Assembly (NCBI GenBank): GCA_034440575.1
Contig: JAOTOL010001638.1
Span: forward strand, 2,713,501-2,777,500
DNA from: Imbricaverruca yamaguchii
Lineage: Eukaryota; Arthropoda; Thecostraca; Neoverrucidae
Length of the DNA stretch: 64,000 nucleotides
Reading direction: 5' to 3'
Positions 33,261 to 44,776 of this stretch are shown piece after piece. The notes beneath the pieces are model-generated. The model made no database searches and was not told the DNA's origin. It saw nothing but the letters and a program-made list of their open reading frames with translations. A program made the position numbers and the translations under genes. Within the stretch, counting starts at the first letter, position 1, and every line of letters begins with the position of its first letter.

Positions 33261-33261
33261 G

Positions 33262-36200
33262 AACACAGAGCTACTAAACGTTCGGCAATGGGACTTTTTT
33301 CTCCAGTGGAACGTCGGAGGCATTCCAGGCAAATTCATAGAATTTAAATCTGAATTCTTGCAACAAAAACCACTACTCGCTGCGCTCCAAGAAACTCACT
33401 TTCGAGATTCTGACTCAACTTGGAACAAAATTCCCGATTACACTTGGCACCTAAACAACGTAAACGGCCCACATAGGAAATGGGGCGCAGCCATACTCAT
33501 AGCAAACAGCATACCTCATCGTCGAGTAACGTTAAATACTCCCCTGAATTGCGTAGCAGTCAACCTCAAAATCGGACATTGCCTAACCACAGTAATCTCA
33601 CTATACATTTCGCCGTCAGCTGAAACACCCACACCACAGGAACTGAACGACCTGCTGCTTCAGGCCCCTCCACCAGTTCTTATTATGGGGGACTTTAATG
33701 CTAAACACCCCTCGTGGGGAAGCGACCATACCGACACTAGAGGGCACCAAATTCACCAGTTTATTTCGGACCACAACCTAGTACTTCTTAACACCGGGGC
33801 CGCCACCCGCCACAACCCGACCTTATTAGGATCGGACACTTGCATAGACTTAACGTGCTGCACCCCACGACTTAGCTCACTATTTGACTGGTCAGTTTCA
33901 GACGTTCCCGGGCTGAGCGACCACTATCCAATCACAATTAGGCTCAGCACGGACGCTATCCACCACACTAAACTATTCAAACAATCTTGGAATTTGAAAA
34001 GAGCGGACTGGACTAAATTCGAGGAACAGGTGGACCTCAACCTAGCAACTTCAGATACCAGTAAGATAGAGACGATTCTAAGGGCCACCAGCTCAGCAGC
34101 ACAAGATTCAGTCCCAAAAAGTAACAAACCTAGGAAAAAGGCATCAACGCCATGGTGGACCCCGGACTGTCAAAGGGCAATCGCCGCACGGCGCCGTGCC
34201 CACAAACAATTCAAAAGATGCGTGTGCGAAGCACACCTATCAGCATACAGGCAATCTCAAAAACACTGCCGGTACACAATTCGAACAGCACGCCAAAACT
34301 CTCGGCAGTCTTTTGCCTCGCAATTCAATAGATTCACACCTACCGGCAGAATCTGGGACCTGATGAAGCGCTTCAACCTGAAACGCCCACCACCAGGCCC
34401 TTTCCCCCAGCTGACTGTGAATGGACAGCACATCACTGACCCACAACAAGTCGTAGACCACTTTAAGCTACACTACGCCAGCGTATCCGGCAACACCAGC
34501 TATGACACCACCATAGTAAGCGTCCTAGACGCCCTTGCCTCCAAAGAAAATTTTAGCTCTGACAATAGAGAAATATACAATCAGTCATTCACTATGCACG
34601 AATTAGAACTTGCTCTCAGCAAGTGTGGAAACACGTCGGTTGGGCCGAACGACATTCATTACCAGTTTCTTAAACGTCTTAGCAAAAACTCCCTAACGTA
34701 TCTACTAACGGCCATAAATGAACTGTACCAAACCGACACGTTTCCCGCATCCTGGCGGGAGAGCGTAGTCATACCATTACCAAAGCCGCACAAAGATCAC
34801 TCCACCCCAAAAGGCTATAGACCCATCTCACTTACTAGCTGTGCTAGCAAGCTGGTCGAACGCATGGTCAACACACGATTGAGGCAATTTCTGGAACACA
34901 ACGACCTGCTCGACGAATTTCAATGTGGCTTCCAACGGCAAAAATCAACTACAGACAATCTCATTAGGTTAGTGCATGACATCAAAAGTGGTCTATACAT
35001 CAAACGCACAACAATAGCTGCCTACCTAGACATCACTGCCGCCTTCGACCGAGTACACAAGTCAGCGCTGACGCACAAACTCCATAAGATAGGCCTACGC
35101 GGACACATGGCGCACTTCATACTCAACTTCCTCAGGGATAGGACTCTCAGGGTCCGATGCGGCAATGTCACATCAAACACCACAACTCAGGAGCAGGGCC
35201 TGGCTCAGGGGAGCGTGCTCTCGCCGAGCCTCTTCATCATCATGATCAACGACATACTTGCCGACCACGGGGACACTTCACTTCACTACTCACTTTTCGC
35301 GGACGACATAGCAATCTGGACAACATCACAATGCTTCCTTAAAGCTGAAAAAACAATTCAGGCAGGACTAGACCACATTGCAAAGTGGTGCAAAACTTGG
35401 GGCTTCACCCTGTCCGCATAAAAATCGGCCACTGTCACATACAGTCGTCTCCGTCCCACACCGAAAACGTTACTTAAAATCGATGGCAAAGCCATCGAGC
35501 AGGTGAAAAGTTTCAAATTCCTAGGGGTGCATTTAGACGAAAAACTCAGTTTCAACACCCATATCACCGACATCACGAAGCGAAGCGCGAAGCGCGTCAA
35601 CATAATACGTGCACTTGCAGGAACAGACTGGGGCGGAGACAGGAAAACACTTCTGCAACTGTACACATGAATCATACGACCCATCATAGAATACAACAGC
35701 ATCATTTTCTCCACAATTTCAGAAAGTCAGAGTAAAAAATTAGAAGTCATCCAAAACAGCTGCATCAGAGCAGCCACAGGCGCCCTTAGCGCTACACCGA
35801 TAGCTAGTCTTCTAGTAGACTCAAACACACCATCACTCCACCACAGGAGGACACAACACCTGTGCCGTTACCACATCAAAATCAAATCCATTCCAAATCA
35901 TCCGGCACAGCGCTGCTTCATGCCTGGCAGATACGACAAGAGCCGATTTGCGCGCAAACTTCCACCATATAGCATTCAAATTGCCACGGCTCTCTCAGAT
36001 CTTAACCTCGCAATGCCATCCACTGCAGCTCGACCGCCCATTAGGCCCTTCTGGACTTTCAGTCAACCAAAGGTCGAGTACTTGCTCTCGGAGAAGAAAG
36101 CCACTATCACATCGGCGGAGATTCTAGGCCTCTTTCACAAGTTCGCCGATGACAACAATCACAAATCACTCATATTCACGGATGGGTCGAAACACGAGGC

Positions 36201-37014
36201 TAGGGTAGGCATCGGCATCACTGGACCAGGTCTCAGACTTTCCAAACGTCTACCGGATAACTTCTCCATCTACTCTGCTGAAGCAATGGCCATTCTGGCC
36301 GCTATTTTCATTCTCCTTAAGCGAAAAGTCAGAAACGTAGTGATTTGCTCAGACTCCAAATCCGTCCTACAGTCAATTAGCAACACCCACGACTGTCCTC
36401 ATCACATCATTGATCGAATCCAACAAAGCGTGGCCCATAACGTAAACATGAACTTTTCCTTCCTCTGGATTCGGGGCCACGCCAACATCCCAGGTAACGA
36501 AGAAGCAGACCGGCTCGCAAAGCAAGCCCTAGCATCGAACACCTACCCCAGCGTGGAATATTCGGTAGACGATTGCAAAGCATTCCTACAACATCGCATT
36601 CGCCAACACCAACAGAACACATGGACACAACATAACTCAACACAACACAAATCCAACCACGCCCACTCAATAAAACCAACCATAGGCACATGGAACACAT
36701 CAAATCAGTCTCACCGACAGAAAGAGGTCATCCTCACTAGACTAAGAACCGGTTGCACAAAACTAACACAGCCTCGATTAGAGGATGACCAACACACAAC
36801 ACCGCACTGCGACTCCTGCAACACCACGTTAAGCATAGGCCACATCCTGCTAGACTGCAGTAGCTTTAGCTCTCAGAGACAACCACTTAAGGCCTTCTGC
36901 CAGAGAAAGGGCATCACCCTATCGCTTCCATCGCTTCTCGGTGACAAACACGCAGAACTCATTCAATTGCTATTTGAATATCTGTATGCCACAGAACTAG
37001 CAGGAGCTCTCTAG
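33262..37014 (+). pseudogene. Retrotransposon ORF2 (endonuclease, reverse transcriptase, RNase H), two premature stops
   Basis: The frame is +1 relative to ORF1. AP-endonuclease: LQWNVGGIPGK (about 33303), PVLIMGDFNAKHPSWGSDH (about 33679) and PGLSDHYPI (about 33909). Reverse transcriptase: GYRPISLTSCASKLVERM (about 34815), AYLDITAAFDRV, QGLAQGSVLSPSLF and the catalytic LFADDIA at about 35295. Then stop TAA at 35419-35421, a continued thumb region, stop TGA at 35668-35670, and RNase H with IFTDGSK (about 36173), YSAEAMA, CSDSKSV and GHANIPGNEEADRLAK. The C terminus ends at TAG 37012-37014. The frame has no ATG near the ORF1 stop; the nearest in-frame ATG upstream is at about 32764. The stops make this copy unable to encode the whole enzyme. 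Confidence 0.88.
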
Positions 37015-37690
37015 GCACCACCAACGCTCACATCAACTAGCAATACATGACCGCGAAACACTCATAGGAAACACGTAAATAGCCATCCCTGCATGGCGTC
37101 GGACGTACATGAGCCGATTTGCTTCCCAGTTAGGAATAATTGGCTACCTAGCGGTGCCGTCGGAGGTAGATGAGCCGACTTGCTTGCGGAAAACAACGAA
37201 AAAAAAATTGTTTAGCTTAACGTAAAACCACTACCCAGAGGAGCCGTCGGACGTAGATGAGCCGACTTGCCTTCCGACACTTAACGTAAATGGCTACCCA
37301 GAGGAACAGCGGACGTAGAGGAGCGAAATTGTGAAACACCGTACTAACCCAACTGACAACCCTGTATGGCATGCATAAACTAACCAACTACTAACAACTA
37401 ACACGCGGCAGCCGGCGTGAGAGGCGGTGTGGACAATTGCCTCCTTGTCCGCACGATAAAAATCCCTCGGTGCTCTTCGATAGGAGTAGGCTAAAGCCGG
37501 CACCCTGGCAAAATCAGCTCGACACTCAAAACACCCCAACCCCACCCAAACCACAAATTATTATGTGGAGGAGTAAAGTAAAATTAAAACCAGTTAGACA
37601 CCAGGGAGACGTCCCCAACCCAGCCCCCGCCTCCAGCATCCAAAAACTTCGCACAAACTATAACGTAAAATTCCCTTAACGTTAATGTCC
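37015..37690 (+). other. Retrotransposon 3' UTR with repeated stem-loops
   Basis: Units around 37100, 37160 and 37249, plus a decayed one near 37308, have the form GTCGG-N11-CCGAC, for example 'gtcggacgtagatgag' followed by 'ccgac'. Spacing is about 60-90 bp. The rest of the UTR is C/A-rich. Confidence 0.65.
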
Positions 37691-38395
37691 ACTTGCCTGC
37701 ACCTTGATCGTAACACTCGCTTTCATAGACAGATATGCAACGTGTTCCTTTAAAGGCGGCGCAAATGACCTTTATGGTCCGGCACGCCTAAAAAAACCAC
37801 TCTCCCCCCCCGCAATAAAGCAGTTCTCGTACCCAGACCCCTCCAGTGGTTTTACTGGGCGCTGGCGACGCGACTCCGGCAGAGGTGGCGACGCGACTCC
37901 GCAGCGGCAGCGTATGTATCCCCATGAGGCGCCGGTCCGCACTGAGAGGCCTGTACAGCGCTGCTGTGCACGGTCTAGGTGTTAATTGGTAAAGGCGTCT
38001 CCCTGTGGTTCTCCCAGATCCCTTACTCCTATCCACACATCCACACGCACCCCTAGGCGCTACACCCCCACAAAGACATGCAAATTGGCATGCATGTCTG
38101 AACCTACAATCCACCCATAAAATTTTTAACGCCCATTTCCAATTTCCACTTGGACATTGGATGTTCCCGAAGTGCACTGGAGACAAAGTTGTATAGTTGG
38201 TGATATAAAACATGGGTGATTGATCATGTCCATCACATATCCCATGTCTCTTGGATTTAATCCCCCAAAATTGTTATAAAAGGAAGAAATTACGACTTAT
38301 ACAACTTGATGACTGTGATAATGGCCTACGTCAAGGTATTATTTCATTCTGAACGCCACTGTTGCGGCACGTTTGTCGTATTCCGAGTTTGCCCT
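37691..38395. other. Non-coding stretch, nothing recognised
   Basis: Contains short open frames without family resemblance. The two similar 'ctggcgacgcgactccg' units at 37861-37900 form a short tandem duplication. Confidence 0.5.
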
Positions 38396-38399
38396 TTCT

Positions 38400-38740
38400 C
38401 AACCGCCGACCGGCCGGATTGCTCATCCGGTGGAGGTTCGATGAGGGTAAACCTATTTCGGATGAGGCGCCGGAACGGCCGGTAGAGGAAATGGACCCTC
38501 AACCTATTCCGGATGAGGTCGCCGGAACAGAGCCATACCGATGCAGGGCAGATACTCCTTAAAATGGGAGACATCGCGAAGTTTCTGACACCAGATACAA
38601 ATACAGTCTCCCATTTTAAGGAGTATTTGTTCTGTATCTGTATGGGTCTGTTCCTGCGACCTCATCTGGTGTCAGAAACTCCGCTATATCCCATTTTACG
38701 GAGTGTCTGCTCTGTATCTGTATGGGTTCTGTATCTGTAT
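38400..38740. repeat. Repeat B foldback cluster
   Basis: Direct units around 'cctattccggatgaggtcgc' are followed by inverted ones. A perfect 20-bp inverted repeat pairs 'atactccttaaaatgggaga' (38552-38571) with 38607-38626, and similarity extends to arms of about 60 bp (38511-38571 and 38607-38667). A second inverted pair, 'gtttctgacaccagat' (38581) with 38665-38680, and a further inverted copy to 38735 follow. Confidence 0.8.
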
Positions 38741-40142
38741 GGGTCCAGGCAAATGGGACACGAAGGGCGGCAGTCTGCGGCCCGTTAACGCTTGGAGTGT
38801 GTTGAAGGGCTGTCGATGCTGGTTTGTAACAGTTCGTGCGATATATGTCAGTAACCATTTCATGGGATAGGTATTTGCTGTGTCACTACATCCAGCGGAG
38901 CAAGTGGGGATAAGTTTCCAGTCTGGAAGTCTGAGAAATGGCATAGATTATGAAAAATTCAAGAGAAGCTTCCTTCAAACGAACTAAGCACTCCCGTGTA
39001 GGTGTCCGTGTGCGGAACGTTTAGAAAGCTGTCATTGTGTTGTTGAGATGTGACATGATAAATATTTATGAACAAACATAAAATATGCTAATGTTTGCTT
39101 ATCGAGTGTGGACGATCTTCCTCATATACCGCATTTTTTATCTGTTTTTCCCTTACGGTCCGAGCAGTGCCTGGGAAGACACTTGCTCCCCTCCCTGTGT
39201 TGGATGTGATCTTCCAATATTTTCAACATCTAATATTGGAACTTATTGTTGTCCCCCCCCCACAAAAAAATGGACTTGGCCATTCTCTTCATGCATTGTG
39301 CCTTCTTGATCATTTTCAGAAACCTACACCTACGCTGGGCAGCTGCCAGGGGCATTGTTGTGTATACCTTAAGAGTGCAACTACCCCAGGGGCGGATACA
39401 TGGAGCACTGGGGTATGCCCTCCCCATGGAAAGATGGCGCCTATCTGACTGGAGTACCTGTTTAGGAATTGAAAGCCAAAGGAAGTGTCTAGGAATTGAA
39501 AGTGCAAGGCCAAAAAGTGCAACGACCCCACTCAGTCAATTTTCAGCCGAAGACGCTACTCTGAGGGGAATTGCGCCCTCTTTAGGGTAAACTGTGCCCT
39601 CTTTAGGGTAAATTGTGCCATTTTCAGTATGGTCGAGTGCACACATCATTTCTCTCAACAGAAATCCAGGAAAATACGCACTTCCAGGGACTTTCGCAGC
39701 GGCGGTCCTCCTAGAAGATCTCGCCACCCCCTCCCCCAGACGATTGTCGCCATGGAAATGTTTGGATCCGCCTCTGACCTGTCCGTGTGTGCAATGTTGA
39801 AATCCTCTGGCCGAAGCTAAGTCTGGAAAGCTCACACTACATGCACAGTGATAGTAGTTCCAAATATATAGTTTGATAATTCGGTTGAGAAATTATACCC
39901 AGGCGGGAACAAATTGTAAATTGTTATGCGTGATTTCTGTTCATTTAATATTCATTTTCCACAATTGCATTTGCCCGTGACAAAAATATGGCAGATGGTA
40001 AGCCAAAAATATATATTGCATACATGACGGATTGAAAGAGGAGAAAAATCGTACACGATATCGTGCATTATGTACTAAACGTGACACCAACCGCTGATGA
40101 CATCAGGTACCCAATTTATATCACATCACACAATATACAGGT
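38741..40142. other. Non-coding stretch, nothing recognised
   Basis: No supported gene. A doubled 'gccctctttagggtaaa' motif lies at 39577-39613. Confidence 0.5.
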
Positions 40143-40489
40143 CTCATTAGCGGCGGATCCAGGAGCCAAGAGTGCCCCGCCCACTCATCATGCAAAGAGC
40201 GGGGGCATGGCACACGGGCATGCCCCGAACTTGTAAGCCCCAAGCGTGATTTTCAGGGGCCCGGTCTGCCTCTTTGAGGTCATCATCGTGATTTTCAAGG
40301 GCAGTGGCAAAAAAGTGATGCAATGGCATTACTTTTGGGGGAGTCACAGCTTGATTTTCAGGGTCACCAAGCTCGAACTTTTCAGCCCACAGCGTGATTT
40401 CTAGGTGCCCGGCCAGTCTTTTTTGGTCCCCAGCGTCATCCTCGATGACCACCGCACGACTTATTGGAACTAGGCGTGATTCTGTCTCT
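40143..40489. repeat. Degenerate 'gtgattttcaggggccc' array, left flank of repeat A
   Basis: Loose ~45-bp units such as 'gcgtgattttcaggggccc' and 'tgattttcagggtcacc'. A similar array follows repeat A copy 2 at 41291-41640. Confidence 0.6.
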
Positions 40490-41290
40490 TCTGTCAGATC
40501 CTCACACCCCGTTTCGAGGGGTGTCGATGGATACCCCCATATAATCCCCAAACTAAGCGTCACACGAAAGCGAAATAGGTGTCATCGGAAAGCGCTCGGC
40601 GAGTAGGGTCAGACACAACCCCCAAAATGTTTTCCACAAAAAGTGAGGTCACTAGGGGCCCTATAGTTTCACGACTTACATTATGTTTGCGGTTCTGGGC
40701 GGTTCATTTTGAGAGGTTTGAAAAACAAAATTATTTGGAATCAGTAAAGGAAAGCGAAATTGACCAGGACCATACATTTTTTGGTCACCCAAAAATCAAT
40801 TTTGATGTTGAAATGTCAATATTTTGAGTTTTCAATTTTCCTTTAATTTTCCTTTTCTATTGGGTAGAGCGGACCGAAAAACGTTATTCGAAGTCAACTT
40901 GCACCAATACAAAATGCTTATTTCAGTCAGAATCTCTGATTTGAAGTCTAATAGGCAAATACGCAAAATTAATAAGCAATCAAAAACTGGAAAAAATGAA
41001 AAATTCCACTCGTACGTTTTGTTACATCCATGAAGATAAGCAAACGCTGAAAGTATCATTAAAATATCTTTTTTAGTTAAAGCATAACGACTGGTTGAAC
41101 TTTTTTGGAGGTGACTTCATTTGACCTTAACTACCTCGTTGACCCTAGATAACCGGGCTTAAAGATTTTGACACAACATGCCAAGTTGATGTGGGAAAAG
41201 GTATGCCAAATCTCGGCGCGCCATCGTGCGCCGTTCTTTCACTATTCACGGACAACTTTATATGGGGGGGGGGGGTCGTCAATGACTCCC
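40490..41290 (+). repeat. Interspersed repeat family A, copy 2 (near full length)
   Basis: Aligns collinearly over about 800 bp with 58590-59410: 'gatcctcacacccc', 'ggtgtcatcggaaagcgctc', 'ttcacgacttacattatgtt', 'attccactcgtacgttttgt', 'gactggttgaacttttttgg' and a terminal run of G. No ORF is conserved between copies, so it is a non-autonomous repeat of unknown class. Confidence 0.85.
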
Positions 41291-41640
41291 GTGAAGACGG
41301 CGCAGGTTAATGGGCCCTGTGCAACTTTTTTAGCCCCAATGATATTTTCAGGTCCCACTTTTTGGCAACACCAGGTGAGGTCACTTTTGGGAGCCATGTG
41401 CGATTTTTTAGGTCCCAATGTAATTTTCACGAGCATCGTTATAATTTTTGGGGCCAGCCATTTTCAGGGGTCTCGGCGTGACTTCTTTGGCCCCTATGTT
41501 ATTTTTCATGGGTCTGGTGCGAACCTCGGGGCGCAGCTATATTTTTAAGCGGCCCGGTGCAATTTTTCGGTTCCCGGCGACATTCTTGATGGCCCCAATC
41601 GTCTACCCAGACACAGAAATTACCTATATGCGAAACCAGG
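41291..41640. repeat. Degenerate ggtccc/gattttt array, right flank of repeat A
   Basis: Loose repeats such as 'gatattttcaggtcccac', 'gcgattttttaggtcccaat' and 'gcaatttttcggttccc'. Confidence 0.6.
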
Positions 41641-41735
41641 AATTCAGCTCTGAACTCCCCAACACCAAGTAATTAATCGTGGAAAATTTCTTCCACTCCA
41701 ATCTGCTGCGCTTCGCAAGCAAAAGGCATGGACAT

Positions 41736-42120
41736 TAGGGTGGAGTGATTTTATGCGTTTTTGTAAAAACGCTGGGTGATAAAGTCTAAAACCATGTGTT
41801 TGGTTCTCAAGAAATGATCTGCAAAGTTATAAAACAATCCGAGGCCGGGAAGCCGCCGCGCCTCATGGCTTTCTGAGACAGAAATGACCTTTTCTAACGA
41901 ACTTGTGGGATAAATCACCATTTCAGGAATTCAAATAATTAGATAGAAAATAAAGAGTTGTTTCATTGGATTCTGCAGTTTTTCATTGACCGCTATGCCA
42001 ATTTTCACTTCTCTAACTTGAAAATTGTGCCCGTCATTACGCAGAGTCTCGTAAAGTGTACCGACCGCAGCGACATCACTGCCCTCTATCGGTGGAAGTG
42101 TAAACTGTGGGCATTGGCCG
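41736..42120 (+). repeat. Left terminal inverted repeat
   Basis: Pairs with 44394-44776 at roughly 75-80% by eye; the outer 16 bases are identical. Confidence 0.85.
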
Positions 42121-42149
42121 TTTTTCCAGTTTTAGTTCCTCTCTGTGAC

Positions 42150-42345
42150 AACTGAGATGGAGCTGGATGGAGGCCACGGTACCAGTGGGCCCAAGTCCTT
42201 CAAGGGCCCGCTGGGACAAGCTATAACTGGTGACATTCACCGCCAGCCGGGGGTGGACTTCCGTCCCATACCATTCAATGCCCAGGACAGAATGGGATTG
42301 GGACAAGGAAAAAATTGGATAAACATTTATCAGGGTCTAAATGGG
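42150..42345 (+). pseudogene. Transposase segment in inverted orientation
   Basis: The plus-strand frame reads ELDGGHGTSGPKSFKGPLGQ, then PGVDFRPIPF. In the arthropod and cnidarian transposase-like family that I recall, a (L)DG.TSGP.SFSGP.G block directly follows the CLLH..LPMR block, which here lies on the minus strand at about 42540. So this piece appears to be inverted relative to the rest of the gene. It ends near a (T)ATCAG|GT junction at about 42340. The family match is from memory and unverified. Confidence 0.45.
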
Positions 42346-42523
42346 CAAATGGCATGGCAAGTGTTTGGATTGTACTACGGACTCACAAATTGCCATGATT
42401 CTAGATAGATACACAGATGATGCAGTATATTATTGTATGTCATGTAATTTGTAAGGATCAGGTGGATAGTGGCGAAGTATTTCAGTCAATTCTTGTTTTA
42501 TTATAAAAACAAGCGGCACATAC

Positions 42524-43850
42524 CTCATCGGAAGTACGTTGCCATGAAGAAGGCACATGAGCCACTGGACGCTACGGCCCAGCTGGCGCTCCATCCTCGT
42601 GAGTGCACCGTTTTCGCGGCCTGTGTTGACGGCAGTGCCATCTACCAATACTGCCTGCAAGGATTCTTCTGAGTCGCACTCCCGAACGACTTCTAAAGCC
42701 TTGCCAACAATTGATGCACTATTTTCTGATGTCAGTGTTCTGTGAGCTATGTAGGTTCCACCTGGCTCGCTCAAAAATACCAGATGCTTCTCTTTTCCTG
42801 TAAGCCGTACGTCTTGCTCATTTGTTTTCTCTCGTATCTTTGTGATATCCTGTCTCCCATCGAATCCCATGCACTGCACCTTACCACCTATGCCCTCCTT
42901 TAGCTTTCGTTCTTCTTTCTCCCGTGCCCTTTGTCTGGCTCTTATCACTTTATCTCGTGTGATGACGTGACTCGTGTCGTTCTCAGTGACGAGGCCAAGG
43001 TCCTTCAAGACAGCCGTGCCAAGGGCCGCTGCAATCCTATCAGTGACCTCGATGTACCGGTCACACTCCTTAGCGAAGTTCTCCAGAGACATCATATTGT
43101 ACGGAGCCCTAGTCTGTGTTGGTTCGTGGACACTCCCTGTGTCATATGCACCGTCACCATTGCTTCCCTCGTCCATGCTTTCGGGCTCGTGTCCCGTGCT
43201 GTGCTCGGTCAGACCCGAAGGACCAGGATCCGAGTCGTTGGCGTCCGTCTGAAGGAAAGCCGGATCACGCCGCAGACGGTTCTCATCTCTTCGCCTCCTC
43301 CCCAATGCATTGGAGGTCTTCATGTCAATGCCGCCGATGCTTCGCTTCCTCTCACCTCGCTGGTCTTGTAAGAAATTCCACTCGCGGTATGGAATCTTGT
43401 TCTCGCTGGGGCAGCTGCAGGCATTTCTCGAAGGGCAACTGCACGCGCAGATGTCAATCAGCTCATGGAGGGGAATCGTTTTGCTTGCGCCAGCGCGTTT
43501 CTTTATTGGGGTCTTTGTTAGATCCTTTCCTTTCTTCACAATCACCAGGACACCCCGGACAATCGACTGAAACGATTTAACAGGGACGCTTGCTTTCCCC
43601 CAAAGGTACACAACGCCCTTGGCAACGCTCGTGGCGATTTGCCTTTCGCCCGCTGCATGGTTGTCAACAGTCCGAAGTTTGACTGTAGTCTGTAGAAGTT
43701 ATATACATGAATCTGAAGTGGCAGTTGGTTCTTCGGCAGTTCACAGGGGTGGCCCAACGCAAAGTGAGCCGTTTTCGATCGGAATGAATTTCCCTTAACC
43801 TTTTTTACTTTCATACTCGAAATCTGATAGATCCTTATTTTCGGTTCCAA
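42524..43850 (-). pseudogene. Transposase-like gene, broken
   Basis: The main frame (43611-42430, 393 codons, from a GTG) stays open upstream of 43611. The frame at 43850-43690 (GHPCELPKNQLPLQIHVYNF) is a plausible N-terminal continuation separated by a frameshift near 43690. Features in order: CACSCPSRNACSCPSENK cysteine cluster, EWNFLQDQRGERKRSIGGID, an acidic/Ser linker, CMGFDGRQD, HLVFLSEPGGTYIAHRT, AVLVDGTAVNTG with a candidate catalytic Asp, then LGRSVQWLMCLLHGNVLPMR with a CxxH motif. After LPMR the sequence is AG|GTATGT, a good splice donor at 42523, so the frame beyond is probably intron. No downstream exon remains on this strand, and the last catalytic acidic residue is missing. Confidence 0.6.
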
Positions 43851-44393
43851 CCATGGTCATGGTTGGGGAATATGCCTCGGCTACCCCGGCCATGGCCGCG
43901 CAATACATTGGCCGCCGGTGGGGTAACTTACAAAGCAATTCTTTACCCATGACCATGGTGGTGATGGTGAGCAAATGCAACAGTTGGTTGGCAATCGATG
44001 GTCGGAGCATAAAATCATCGCCAGTACTGCTAAATTTGAGCGATCTGCGTTAGTCGTGCGACCGAGTACCCACCCAGTAAGGTGTGGGATTGTCAGTGTT
44101 TCCGCTAAAGTAAATTAATTAAATTCAAATATCTGCAGCAACAATTCACGTGCAGCCAAGAAAACATGCTAGCAGGGTATTTCAGGTAAACATTGTGAGC
44201 TTGGATGCTGAAAGGCATGCCACAATATGCCAAAGCCGGCTGTGGCTACGCTCCAATCGTGTATAGCTGTCGATAGAAGTCGCTGAAATCGTAATAAAAT
44301 AGCGCTGTGCGCATAAGAAGTCAACACATTGTGCACTGTCTCAAATTCGCTACCTTCCTGCCCCCCAGTTGACCAAGAAAGATACTTATATTG

Positions 44394-44776
44394 CGGAATG
44401 AACGGTGAATGGTCGCAGTTCATACTTCTGCCGATAGAGGGCAGTGGTGGCGCTGCGGGCGGCACACCTTCCGGAACTCTGCGGTCATGACAGGCACAAT
44501 TTTCAAGCTAGGGAAGTGAAAATTAGCACAGCGGTGGATGAAAAACTGTGCAATGCAATGAAATAAATACTTCATTGCTATCTAATGATTTAAATTCCTG
44601 AAATCGGGCTTGATCCCGCAAGTTGATAGAAAAACGTCATTTCGGCCTCAGAAAGCCCGGAGGCGCGGCGGCTTACCGGCCTCAGATTGCCCTAAAATTT
44701 TGCAGATCGTATTTTTAGAACCAAACACAAGTTTTAAGACTTTAACACCAAAAATTTTGGAAATCACTCCACCCTA
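44394..44776 (-). repeat. Right terminal inverted repeat
   Basis: Complement of the left repeat; ends AAATCACTCCACCCTA followed by the target duplication. Confidence 0.85.

Larger units (their letters stand above)
31030..37690 (+). mobile_element. I-clade-like non-LTR retrotransposon, nearly full length
   Basis: Order: short 5' UTR, ORF1 (31281-33260), ORF2 (about 33262-37014, two in-frame stops, no frameshift), and a 3' UTR of about 650 bp with tandem hairpin repeats. ORF1 with three CCHC knuckles plus ORF2 with AP-type endonuclease, reverse transcriptase and RNase H is the layout of the I/Loa/R1 groups. Endpoints are estimates: no target-site duplication was identified. The scarcity of lesions suggests recent activity. 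Confidence 0.85.

Noticed and set aside
31849..33261. First ~470 codons of the 1190-codon frame as the N terminus of ORF2
   Set aside because: The region overlaps the zinc knuckles and Pro-rich part of ORF1, has no recognisable domain and is low complexity. The endonuclease begins only after the ORF1 stop.
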